From: Isochrysis galbana
Lineage: Eukaryota; Haptophyta; Isochrysidales; Isochrysidaceae
Direction of reading: 5' to 3'
DNA length: 64,000 bases
NCBI GenBank assembly: GCA_018136815.1
Contig: CM030931.1
Coordinates: 3,277,801 to 3,341,800, forward strand
The translations under genes and the position numbers were made by a program. Below, one piece after another: positions 30,869-41,046 of this stretch (position 1 is its first letter; every line of letters begins with the position of its first letter). Below the pieces are notes generated by a model, which saw only the letters and a list, made by a program, of their open reading frames with translations, was not told where the DNA came from and searched no databases.

Positions 30869-31657
30869 CCGGGGGCGCGGGCCGGGGGGGGTTGGAGGAG
30901 GAGGGGGCGGGTTGTTGTTTCTGGCTCTCTCTCTCTCCCTCTCCTCGCCCCCCCCCCCTTAACGTTTCTCTCCCTCTTTCTTTTCGACTCTCTCTCTCCC
31001 AGTGAGCTTTGGAGCCTTCACGGCATGAGGGCTGGCGTGTGGGGCGTGTGTATGCATATATCTGTGTAGAACGCCTACTCTTCTTCTTCTCTCTCTCCGT
31101 CTCTCCCTCCCTCCCTCCCTTTCTCTCTCTCTCTCTCACCCGAGAGAGAGAGAGAGAGAGCGCGAGGGAGCGGCGGCGAGAGGAGAAACGGAAACGGACA
31201 GCCGTGCGCTCGCGCGGGCGAGTTTTCTTGTTGGTGTTGTGTTTTCTGTGTCGGAGTGGTTTGGATCGATCGGCCCGACGGCGGCGAACTCATCAAACGC
31301 GGCGCGCAACCCCCCCACCACAGAAAAGGAAGAGGGAGAGAAACACCAAGGGGGGGGGGGGGGGGGGGGGGGCGAGGAGAGGGAGAGAGAGAGAGCCAGC
31401 AACAGGCCCGCGCCTCCACCGCGACAGCCGAGACGCCGTTACGCGGTTACGCTTGCGTCAATCGGCCCCTTATGGCAGAGATCCACGGGCAACAGCACAG
31501 TGAGTCGCCAAGAGTCGCCAAACCTCAAAAACCGGATACTATGTGCCGAGTCCTTTTAGTTGTAGTGCCTGACATAAGGTCGCGAGCATCTGAATCTGAA
31601 ACGCCGCATTTTCACTTCTCATATCGTTCACTCGACGCCGCCGCCTTACACCCTGAC
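30441..31657. repeat. Simple-sequence region: (GA)n, (CT)n and G-runs
   Basis: G-run 30506-30523, (GA)n about 30774-30867, mixed CT tracts 30925-31140, G-run about 31350-31371. It lies upstream of the NEK-like gene. Long ORFs through it are dipeptide repeats and are not called. Confidence 0.8.
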
Positions 31658-32045
31658 GAATTGGGATGGCCCATAGCCCATAGGGCCTGAGGGCAATGAG
31701 GAAGGGACCAAGCTGGCGGCAGGCGCGGCTGAGGAGACGACTTCAGAGGTGCTGACGGGCTGAAGCCCGTCAGCAGAGGAAGGCGGGCAGGCGGGAGGCG
31801 GGTTTGGGCGAGGGCGAGGACGGCGGCGAGAGCGACATCGAGCGAACGGCGAGAGGCGAGGGCGAGTGTGAGGAGGGCTGTGATGGCAGGGGCTGGCGAG
31901 TTGGCCCCGGCAAGAGTTTCGCTCCAGACCCACCCAAATTTCGTTTTGATATTTCGCGTCCGTTGGAGCAAATTTTGAGCTTCACCTACCCAAATTTTGT
32001 TGATATTTTGAACAAAATTTTGATTGTTGAAGGGGGGCAGCAATG
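31658..32045 (-). repeat. Dispersed repeat, inverted partner of 35120-35370
   Basis: About 230 bp (31658-31895) match the reverse complement of 35127-35368, sharing the boxes GCCAGCCCCTGCCA, GCTCGATGTCGCT, CCGCCGTCCTCGCCCTCG and GCCCTATGGGC. Both copies hold a perfect palindrome with 10-bp arms (CTGACGGGCT / AGCCCGTCAG, 2-bp loop). On the right, 31930-32040 has AAATTTGGG/CAAAATTTT boxes also seen at 25060-25180. Confidence 0.65.
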
Positions 32046-32263
32046 ACGCAACGACGGCGGGACGCGTACCTTCGAGCCAAAATGTTTATAATACATAGCT
32101 GTATGCTATATGCTGTATAGATAGGTATAGCAATGTATTGCATGTTGCATTGGCATTGACAATCATTAGTATCTAGTATCTGTCCATTATCCATCATTGC
32201 TCACAAGCTGCTCACATGTGCTCTCACATCTCGCGTTGCACGCATCCACAACCAATAAGAACC

Positions 32264-32931
32264 TGTCGAACACGCGATGACTACTGGCTCGTGGGCAGAG
32301 GGCCGTTCGATCGAGCCGGCAGCTGACGCGGCCGTGAAGGAGTCGTAGGTGGTTGCTTGCGGGAATATGTCTGAGAGGTCATAGTAGAAGTCGGGTCTGA
32401 CAGCTTCTACCATCGAGTGCGAGGGACGAGAAGAGAGACGGAGGTTCGGAGGCTCACAACGCGCGGCGTTGGAGGGTAGGGCCGAGGCTAGCTAGCGAGC
32501 TAGAGGAGGAGAGAGAAGGAGAATGAGAGCTTCTTAGGTCCAAGGTAGACACGAGAGACTACAACGCAGGGACTCAAAAAGTTCCCTCGTCACACAGACA
32601 CACACGAACTAAACCAAACAGGGCGAAAACTAACCACACTCAGGGCGGACTGTCAAGCGTCGGCACCAAGGCAACTCATCGGCGCACAGACATGCGAAGC
32701 AGAGAAGTCGGAACACCGAGAGCAGACCTCGCTGTGGAGCTACCGCCGATATACGAAGAGAAGACGGAAGACTACAACCGATGCGTGAAGAGAAGACGGA
32801 AGACAGTCGTGGAACGTTTGATGACATCGAAAGAAAGTAAGAGAAGGGGTAGAATGTCGCCGACGAGACCTTGAGGCTTAAAATAAACCACCGGTTAGAA
32901 GTAAAAGTCTGTCATCGTATGGAATACGACA
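32264..32931 (-). mobile_element. LTR of the 8602-10471 family, minus strand
   Basis: 668 bp, TGTCG...CGACA, the same length as the LTR at 8602-9269 and nearly identical to it, so it is a young copy. Its 50-codon gag start (minus strand from 32413) is identical in sequence. The 5-bp flanks differ (GAACC left, CTCCC right), so it is not a simple solo LTR. The upstream flank in element orientation is purine-rich (TCGGGGAG just before TGTCG), as a polypurine tract would be; it may be the 3' LTR of an otherwise lost element extending into about 32932-33340. That extension is inference. Confidence 0.75.
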
Positions 32932-33344
32932 CTCCCCGACTAAATTCGAGTCGTCTCGACGAGCGGCATGGAAGGAGAACAAAGCAACCGAAATAGGAGA
33001 AATCCGCGAACAAATCAACCGAAATAGAAGAAACCCAGAATTAGAACAACGAGGTGAGAGGAACCCAAGTTAACCGAGAAACCAAACATGGAAGGCGACG
33101 CTGGAAATAGAAGACGAGAGCACCCGTGGGCCCTTTGAGCACAAATTCGGAAGCTTGACGCGGCAACCTATTTGTACGCATCGTCCCACCCATTTCTCCC
33201 ATTTACAGGAGTTTTGCTCGGGTGTTGCGGTGGGTGCAACCGCAGACGACGCGCGTCTCATCTCCTGCAAACAACGGCGACAGCGAAGAAAGAGGAACAA
33301 TCTACTACAACAACGAAAGGGAGGGAATGATTCCGACGACACGC

Positions 33345-33414
33345 GAAACTCGGTGACGAGCAATCTCCGACGACCCTATGAAACTCGGTGACGAGCAATC
33401 TCCGACGACCCTAT
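33345..33414 (+). repeat. 35-bp tandem duplication
   Basis: Two perfect consecutive copies of a 35-bp unit beginning GAAACTCGGTGACGAGCAAT, just upstream of the ORF at 33480. The second copy contains the upstream alternative ATG near 33378. Confidence 0.85.
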
Positions 33415-33479
33415 TATTGGAGTCAAAGAGAGAAGTCGCAGAGGGGGAGGGAGAAAGGCCGCGGACTGAGCGTCGAGCG

Positions 33480-33992
33480 ATGGCAGCGAAGAACGGATCC
33501 ATGATGACCGAGGAGGAGGTCGACCGTCGTCGCACCGAGCTCCGCAAGTACCTGTCGGAGGCGCGTGGCGGCTACGTGACCAAGGGAGGCGTGAAGCGGA
33601 CATTCTGTCCGTGGGAGGTCGTCTCGGACGACGTTTGCGCTCGCCGAGCTGAACAAGAAGGTCGGGTGCAGCGGGCGATCGAGATGGCCAAGATGATGAA
33701 GAGCCCGACGGGCGACGCCAACACGGAGTTGACCGAGGCGGAGACGATGGCGGCGGAGCTCGAGGCGATCAAGGGCCACAACGACTTCTTGGCGCGCATG
33801 CTGACGGAGGTGACCAAAGAGCGAGATTCTCTACGTCACATGATCAACAAGCAGAACAAGGAGAAGCTGGAGATGGAGGATGAGATCACCGAGTGGCGCA
33901 AGAAGTTCGACGAGTGCCACACCATGTACAAGGTGATGGAGGGCTGCTTCTTGGACGCGCTGAACGAGAAGAAGACGGTCACATCGCTGTGA
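33480..33992 (+). CDS. Small coiled-coil protein, possibly retroelement-derived
   Basis: 170 residues from MAAKNGSMMTEEEVDRRRTE at 33480; the ATG at 33378 would add 34 residues from the tandem repeat and is less likely. After a basic Cys/Trp-containing region (KRTFCPWEVVSDDVCARR) it is helical and charged (ELTEAETMAAELEAIK..., EKLEMEDEITEWRKKFDECHTMYKVM), with coiled-coil character. Codon use is strongly GC3-biased, as in real genes here. It sits between an LTR of family 1 and a T/C-rich region resembling LTR sequence, so it could be a gag-type ORF of another element. No domain recognised. Confidence 0.5.
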   Translation: MAAKNGSMMTEEEVDRRRTELRKYLSEARGGYVTKGGVKRTFCPWEVVSDDVCARRAEQEGRVQRAIEMAKMMKSPTGDANTELTEAETMAAELEAIKGHNDFLARMLTEVTKERDSLRHMINKQNKEKLEMEDEITEWRKKFDECHTMYKVMEGCFLDALNEKKTVTSL

Positions 33993-34029
33993 CGGAGGCC
34001 AACAACGAGTGAGCGCCGAGGCTGACACT

Positions 34030-35120
34030 GTTGCCTCGGGCGGGCATACAGAGATGGGAAGTTATGCGAATGAGCAGTGTAAAGACGCTTGCAGCCGGCG
34101 GAAGCGAGCATGCGAGCGTAAGACACGGCGGAGTGGGGAAAAGGGGCGTAGCGGCGGTGATGAGGAAACGACGATAGAGGGAGCGTAGCCCGAGCCATCC
34201 CATGCAGCGTGTGAGTAGAGATCACGGGAATCGGTAGATATTGGGGTTTCTCGTTCGCGATTCTCGATTCTCGTCGTTCCGCGTTCTACGTTTCTCGCTC
34301 TCGATTCTCGATTCTTGTCGTTCCGCGTTCTCATCGGTCCTCGATTGTTCGTAACTTCTCGGTGCGTCGCTCATCACGTCTTCCGTCTTGGTTCGGCGTT
34401 GGGATTGCTCTTCTGCCTTTCTCGTGGCTTGTTCGGAGCTCTCCGCTATCCGTTAGGTTCTCTTCTTTCACTCGCGGGACGCTCGATCCTAGCAGGGGGG
34501 TGTCGCATTCGCGAGTCGACACTCGTTAAGCTTCGCTCTTCGCTCTTCTCTCTTCTCTTCGTCGTTCGGTATTATCGTTATAATTCTCTGCTTTCTCTCG
34601 TTCTCGGTCAAAAGCTTCGCTTGGATGCATGGGATCGTGGGTTGTGGAGCGCCCTCTCTCTTTCTCTCGAAGGAGAAGGGAAGTTTCCCCACCTTTCTTC
34701 CTCCCGGGCGCCTCGCAAATAGGTTTAATTTGCTATCTCCCCTGCGGTTCTTTATCTGCTTCTGGGGGCAATCAGGTTTAATTTGCGATCTCTTCGTACC
34801 TCCCCCTTAAGCATATCGCACTTCTCTCGTCTTATTCGGTAAGTCTCTTGGAATCCTGCGTAGCAAGATTACCCCTCGTTTCCGTTATGGTGCGATTCCC
34901 GTTCCAGACAAGATCGTCGAGACAGATCGCCCTTTGATCGTCGTCCGTCGTTGTTTGATCGGAGTGTTTGGGTTTGATTTCAGTCGAGTTATGTGAGAAA
35001 GTCGTGGGGCGAGAGTCGGGGTGTTTTCCTGGGTGTCTTTGTCCGTCGTCCTGTCGTCAGTCGTCATCCGCCGTCGCTCTCGCTCTCGTCGCTCTCGCTC
35101 TCGTAACACTCATACCCTAC
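34030..35120. other. T/C-rich LTR-like region
   Basis: Repetitive TCTCGATTCTCG and CGTTCCGCGTTCT words at 34240-34330. A palindromic start TGTCGCATTCGCGAGTCGACA begins near 34500 and is comparable to TGTCGCATTC at 61196. Two GGTTTAATTTG(C)xATCTC boxes at 34721 and 34769 have a counterpart near 61752. I think this is a diverged LTR or 5' leader of the element type seen at the right edge of the window, but its borders cannot be fixed. Confidence 0.35.
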
Positions 35121-35370
35121 AATCTCGCCTCGCCTCGCCAGCCCCTGCCACCACAGCCCTCCTCTCACTCACCCTCGCCTCTCGCCGCTCGCTCGATGTC
35201 GCTTTCGCCGCCGTCCTCGCCCTCGCTCAAGCCCGCCTGCCCGCCTTCCTCTGCTGACGGGCTTCAGCCCGTCAGCACCTCCGAACTCGTCTCCTCCGCC
35301 GCGCCTGCCGCCGGCATGGCCCCTTCCTCATTGCCCTCAGGCCCTATGGGCCATCCCAGTTCGTCACTGT
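35120..35370 (+). repeat. Dispersed repeat, inverted partner of 31658-31895
   Basis: See the partner copy for the shared boxes. This copy carries the palindrome CTGACGGGCTTCAGCCCGTC(AG) and ends at GTTCGTCA near 35368, where a fragment of the 35453-35672 MITE family begins. Confidence 0.65.
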
Positions 35371-35406
35371 ATTTGCAGGCCCCAGCACCGTATTTCCCAT
35401 CTAGGT
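35369..35406 (-). mobile_element. Fragment of the 220-bp MITE family
   Basis: TGTATTTGCAGGCCCC..CACCGTATTTCCCATCTAG matches the reverse complement of the left end of the element at 35453-35672. Confidence 0.6.
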
Positions 35407-35452
35407 CCCTCTCCCCCTCACTCTCGCCGCTGCAGTTGTTTAAGCGCGAGAT

Positions 35453-35672
35453 CCTAGATGCTAGATGCTAGATGGGAAATACGGTGTTGCGGACCTACAA
35501 ATACAGCCAAATACATATGTGTTTGGCCTCCGGCCAAAGAGGCCAAATACATTCCAAGTACATTCGAGGCCTACAACCCAGGACGCGCTTCAAATACAGC
35601 CAAATGCATATAATGTATTTGGCCAGGTGCCTCTGCAAATACAAATACGGTAAAAACGTATTTCCCATCTAG
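35453..35672. mobile_element. 220-bp MITE with TIRs and 9-bp TSD GCGCGAGAT
   Basis: GCGCGAGAT lies at both 35444-35452 and 35673-35681. The element starts CCTAGATG, followed by two extra 7-bp CTAGATG units, then GGAAATACGG; it ends CGTATTTCCCATCTAG. The TIR is thus CTAGATGGGAAATACG. Internal sequence is AT-rich, with ACAAATACAGCCAAATAC twice and GGCCTCCGGCCAAAGAGGCC. It has no coding capacity. An 8-9-bp TSD is typical of hAT and Mutator-like transposons. Confidence 0.75.
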
Positions 35673-35848
35673 GCGCGAGATGCGAGATTCGTGCGAAAAG
35701 TCGATGTGCGAGCACACCGACACCGACGTGTCTTTTGTAGTAAAAGCGCCGAGCCCGACGGTCTCCCCGCGCGGCTACTTCTACAGTCCCGGGGGCACCA
35801 TCCACCCCTCGATCCCCTCGTCGTCGTCGCCGCGGCCCCTGGGTCCGA

Positions 35849-36415
<567 letters not shown>

Positions 36416-36795
36416 TCGAACGAGGCGCGCGCCACCACTCCCGCCTTCTCTCTTCTCTCTCTCTCTCTCTCTCTCTCGCTTCCCCCCCCCCTGTCTATCT
36501 CTCTCTTCCAGTCCCCTTCCCTTCCCCTTGCCCCTCTCCCCTTGCCCCTACCTCTCCTCCCCAACCCACCCACACCCTGTGGGCTTCCTTTCCATCTGTC
36601 TCCTCAACCTCCGCACCAACAACCCCATCCCGCTTAAACCCCCACGCTTCCTCCCTCCCTCTCCTCCTCCGAAGCCCCTCGCCGAGTCTCTCCGCCTTAC
36701 CTCTCCCCTCCTCTTCCTCTCTCCGCTGCGCTCTGACCCCACTCACGCGCCTACCCTTCCTACCCGCTGAGACAGTCACTTTCCAGCAAACCCCG

Positions 36796-38317
36796 ATGTC
36801 GGACCTTAAGCTGATCGGCTTTGGCAACCCGCTGCTCGACATCTCAGCGGTTGTCGAGCAGGATGTTCTCGACAAGTGGGGCGCCAAGCTCAATGACGCG
36901 ATCCTCGCCGAGGACAAGCACAAGCCGATGTATGCCGAGCTCGTCGCGTCCCACCCTGTTGAGTACATCGCGGGTGGCGCCACCCAGAACTCGATCAGGG
37001 TGGCCCAGTGGATGATGGGCAAGCCAGGCAGCACTGCCTACGTCGGGTGCATTGGCAACGACAAGTTCGGTGAGCAGCTCGAGCAAGCGGCACGTGCCGA
37101 CGGCGTCAATGTTGCCTACATGAAGCACCCCGAGACACCCACCGGCACCTGCGCTGTCCTCGTCAAGGGTGGCGAGCGCTCGCTCATCGCTAACCTGTCG
37201 GCGGCCAACTGTTATGACATCTCTCACTACGAGACGCCTGAGATCCAGGTGCGTCACCTAGTTGCAAGTCTCCTTGTGGACTGGGGCTAAGGCGTTCGGA
37301 TTGTTCCGCGGTCTTGCGCACAGAGCAACCGCAGTGCTGGCCCCCGGAGGGGCCTACGGCCCGTCGCACATGCGCCCCGACGGCCACGCACTTGTGCCGC
37401 CGCCTCGGCCTGACATACCGAGCCAGAATGTGCTTGGAGCGCTTGTGCTTGTGGCATGCGAGGGCGTGTTCATACCTGACAATCCAAGTTATTGTGGCGC
37501 TTGGTCACTCGTCGGCCTCTAAGGCGCTGGGCGCGGTCGCATTTGGTTGCGCATCCACACCTCGACGTCTGCATCACAGCCAAATACCCCAAGCCCCTTG
37601 GTGGTCGCAGGCACTCGTCAAGGATGCCCAGATCGTCTACTGCGCTGGCTTCTTTCTCACCGTCTCACCGCCCACCATGCTTGCCCTCGGCAAGCACGTC
37701 GCTGAGACCTACAAGACATTCTGTCTCAACCTGTCCGCCCCTTTCATCTGCCAGTTCTTCAAGGACCCGCTCCTCTCTGTCATGCCCTATGTTGACTTCC
37801 TCTTCGGTGAGCTGCTACGCTACAGCACAGTATACAGCGAGAGGGCGTGCCCCGCGCGCGCCGTCGCCTTCGCGTCTGCCATCATTGCTCGATTCGGTCT
37901 CTCGCAGCCGCTAATCCCGCACCCCTCTCGCACCTTTTCGCAGGCAATGAGAGCGAGGCAGCCGAGTTTGGAAAAGCCATGGGATGGGGCGAGGACGTCG
38001 AGACGGTGGCCCTCAAGGCCGCAGCGATGCCAAAGGAGTCGGGTGCTCGTCCCCGTGTCGTCATCTTCACACAGGGCAAGGATCCGACCATCGTCGCGCT
38101 TGGCGGCGGCATATCGAAGTTCGACGTCGAACTACTCCCTAAGGAGGCTCTCGTCGACACCAACGGTGCTGGCGACTCCTTTGTCGGCGGCTTCCTCGCC
38201 AAGCTCTCGCAGGCGGCCGACCTCGCGGAGTGCGTTCGCGCCGGCAATTGGGCTGCACGCCAGATTATCCAGGTCTCGGGTTGCAAGATCCCCGAGGGCC
38301 CGTGCACCTACGCCTAA
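36796..38317 (+). CDS. ADK: Adenosine kinase
   Basis: Exons 36796-37248, 37611-37806 and 37944-38317, GT-AG introns of 362 and 137 bp (phases 0 and 1); 340 residues, the normal size for the family. The start MSDLKLIGFGNPLLDISAVV is the typical PfkB/adenosine-kinase N-terminus (GNPLLD). Further marks are YIAGGATQNSIRVAQWM, GCIGNDKFG, TGTCAVLV, the splice join EIQ|ALVKDAQIVYCAGFFLTVSP, FG|NESEAAEFGKAMGW, and the PfkB signature DTNGAGDSFVGGFLA with the catalytic Asp near residue 293. The enzyme phosphorylates adenosine to AMP and keeps the methyl cycle running. No targeting peptide, so it is probably cytosolic. The 5' region is CT-rich after the GA tracts. Confidence 0.95.
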
Positions 38318-38892
38318 GCGCGTCGCGCGTTTCGGGAGCGATGTCGGATGTGCCGTCGGGGCTTATGGACGGCCGCTAGCACGTTCCTTGCCCGGCGCGG
38401 TGGTGGCCACTCCATACGCTCCTACCCTTGGGTGGCCATCACTAGCGCTGCCTTTTGGGGGCACCATTGTCGGCCCTGTCATTGGTGTATCATGCCGTAT
38501 AGGCAGCAACGCCGCTAGGACAGCGGAGTTGCCGAAAAGTGCCCGTGTGTTGGTTCATTGGGCCTGCCCTGGGCCAGCCCACTTCTGCTTGTGATTGTGT
38601 GGGTGTGACGATGAGAAAGGGGTTCGAGCGGCTCATATGCGCCGTAAAGTCACCGCCGCGGCAGTCTTCTTGAGCTCTGCACCAAAGATGTGTGCCTATG
38701 TGTGGTATGTGCCGATGTGCGACATAAATGTGCTTAAGAGCATGAGCCTAACTATGCTATGGCGTATGCACTAATTGCGCGTAACGCCTAGCACACTACT
38801 ATTGAGCATTGTGCGTTGCTGCGGCTAGACAGCTGAAGCGTCAACTAAGTTTACACGCGTAGCTGACCGAACCTACTTTCATAAGTCGTGGG
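38318..38892. other. Intergenic downstream of ADK
   Basis: Presumed 3' UTR and spacer; near 38843-38860 CAACTAAGTTTACAC resembles the family R start. No gene supported. Confidence 0.4.
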
Positions 38893-39045
38893 GGTCAATC
38901 AACAACGAGCCTCAGCCGGAGATCATAAACGCTCCAGCTCCAGCCGGAGACCATCAACAGCCTACATTATCCTTGCCCACGTTGTATTTATCATTGCAAT
39001 GGTTAATTGTCAAGGAATAAGTAATGGCACTCGCACTCACTCTCA
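38893..39045 (-). repeat. Inverted copy of the repeat at 2598-2745
   Basis: The reverse complement reads GAGTGCGAGTGCCATTACTT ... GATGGTCTCCGGCTGGAG ... GATCTCCGGCTGAGGCTCGT, colinear with 2605-2738. Confidence 0.65.
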
Positions 39046-40206
39046 AACATAGGGGATAGGCTACTATAACTGATAATTGCATAACTGCAACTGCTTTGCG
39101 CCCGACAGTCTGACTGAGGGCTGAGGTTGTGTTTGCCTTCATTTGGTACCCCCGACACATACACACAAACGCACCTTCACGCGCGCGCGCGCGCGCGCGC
39201 GCGCACCATCCAGATATTACCGCATCCTTGTGATGGTATTGGGTGTCGGTGTCAAAGATTGTGTTCCTTGAGTCGCGCCGCCTACGTACGTAGCGCCATC
39301 GAGGAGCTTGAACTTTGTGAGGTAGTGTGAGCACCCTCCGGGACGACGAACAGTTTGAAGGAACCGCGCGACGCCGACGCCGACCATGACATTGCGGCTT
39401 TGATGGTCTTGATGGTGGGGACCCTTCTCTCGATGCTTGGACCGAACATAAGCCGAAGGGTGCCCCTGATGGCGTCCTCGTAATCTTTCTGGTTCAGTGT
39501 TACATTTGCGCCCAACTAGGATTTCGCCTTGGCCCTTGTCAATTCGGTGATTCGGTGGGGGCATTACATTCTCGTGTGAGTATACCCCCTGCGGCGCTGA
39601 GCACGGTGTTTGCGGCAGCTTCGAATTTTTTTCTTCAGAACGTCGATGCTTTCCATCACGTCATCCGACTCCCAAAAATACATGTATTGTACTACAGATA
39701 CTTGAAATCGTCGTCGTCGTCGCTTCGTAACGCGTCAACGACATTAATCTTCACTGTGTCTTCATCCAATCGAATGAACATTTTCCATTGTTCGTCATTG
39801 ATATGATCCATGCTGATTTTCTTAAGCTTTGGTATGAGGGCATCGGTGATATTCTCGAAAGACCAGAAGCGCGTTCATTTATCCGCCGTACCGCCCGCCG
39901 ACGCGGTCGTGCGGGCTCTCGCTCCAGCCACCAGCATCTCGCCAACCTCTGCGCCCAAAGTCGCTGGCGCCGTAGTCCGTAGTTGGCACGCCAATCACCA
40001 CCGTCGTTGTACCCTTGCGACCCGGTGGAGGTCCCTTCGCGAGGGCGCCTTGGTGGCGCAACGTCGGCCATGAGCCGCGATCGACTGGCGCGGCGGAGAC
40101 GGCAGCGGAGAGGAGGGAAGCGAAAGCGGCGCGCGCTCCATGAACCTATCGCTTTGACGGTAGTTGAATGCTCATTCATACAATTCTTATCAATTGTTGC
40201 AATGAC
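39046..40206. other. Intergenic with possible decayed coding fragments
   Basis: (GC)n tract at about 39181-39204. On the minus strand, 39513-39395 reads GANVTLNQKDYEDAIRGTLR...FGPSIERRVPTIKTIKAA and 39855-39690 reads ITDALIPKLKKISMDHINDEQWKMF..., both protein-like but without start codons or recognisable domains; they could be pieces of one decayed element. 40060-40170 (-) is an ATGGAGCGCGC hairpin-module copy. Confidence 0.35.
40060..40170 (-). repeat. Hairpin + ATGGAGCGCGC module, inverted copy
   Basis: On the minus strand: CTACCGTCAAAGCGATAGG (imperfect hairpin), TTC, ATGGAGCGCGCGCC, a CT-rich stretch, then CATGGCCGACG, the same order as at 6424-6530. Confidence 0.55.
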
Positions 40207-40899
40207 TCATTCACTCAAGACCACACCGTGCGCCCTATGGCGCAGTCTTCCCCAACCAGCAACCAGCAACCATAGGGAAGCCCTATCCCTATCCCTATGT
40301 CCAATGTTGTGCCGCCCCCCCTCCCGCGCCTCCATGCTGCGTAATTGCGGAGGTGGCGCAGAGGGCGTCATCCGTGGCCGCCAGTAAGAACAGTAGCAAC
40401 GCATCAGCATCATACTTATCGCAAACAAACGGAGGAGCAGAGGCGATGCAAGAGCCATAGTGGCAGACAGTACTTTGGGGCTTCCATCCAAGTACACACT
40501 AGCAGCATCTGTTTTAGCCGCCATGCACGGTTTCGGCGTATGCGCGTGCACTTGCGCCATCACCATCATCTGGCCTCTACTGCGAATATGTTGCGACTCC
40601 GGCTCCTGCTGCGGCCTCAACGTCGGCTGGAAGGCGGGGAAGCGCCCTGCAGGATCCGAAGCGATACTAAGGAAGAGGCGGCGGGGTAAAAGCGGCATTC
40701 GATGAACAAAGAGAAGCGCTTCCGGGACAACGGCAGTGTTCACCTCAACGCCGATACCACAGGCACGCTCGAGTTGTGCCAAGAGGTGAGCCGGTGTAGC
40801 AGTCGATAGTGTCGCTAGAAGATGGCCGCGCGAGGGCTTCTGGCTCGACGGATGTGCATGGACATGTAGGAGGAAGAAGCTGTTAAAGCCAGTCCGCAT
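40207..40899 (-). CDS. Hypothetical protein with C-proximal membrane segment
   Basis: 230 codons from the ATG at 40899. The N-terminal half (RGHLLATLSTATPAHLLAQLERACGIGVEV..., PRRLFLSIAS) has normal protein composition. Residues about 155-180 (VLSATMALASPLLLRLFAIS...) would form one transmembrane helix. The C-terminus is Arg-rich and less convincing, so true coding may stop or splice earlier. I recognise no family. It lies 150 bp downstream of the SDR gene on the same strand. Confidence 0.35.
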   Translation of the reverse strand: MRTGFNSFFLLHVHAHPSSQKPSRGHLLATLSTATPAHLLAQLERACGIGVEVNTAVVPEALLFVHRMPLLPRRLFLSIASDPAGRFPAFQPTLRPQQEPESQHIRSRGQMMVMAQVHAHTPKPCMAAKTDAASVYLDGSPKVLSATMALASPLLLRLFAISMMLMRCYCSYWRPRMTPSAPPPQLRSMEAREGGRHNIGHRDRDRASLWLLVAGWGRLRHRAHGVVLSE

Positions 40900-41046
40900 G
40901 CCTCGATGCTCCCAAAATGAGGGCGTCCAGTGATTGCTCTAGCGGCCTTGCTCTTCGTGCGAGCAGGGCTCAGCCGCCTGGAGGCATCGAGGCGGTATCG
41001 TCTGGCGTGGCCGAACTCCACGGCTTGGTCTCGCGTACCCCACCCT

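Noticed and set aside
37314-38594. Long ORF of 426 codons over ADK introns and exons
   Set aside because: It is an out-of-frame shadow of exons 2-3 of adenosine kinase and has no domain of its own.
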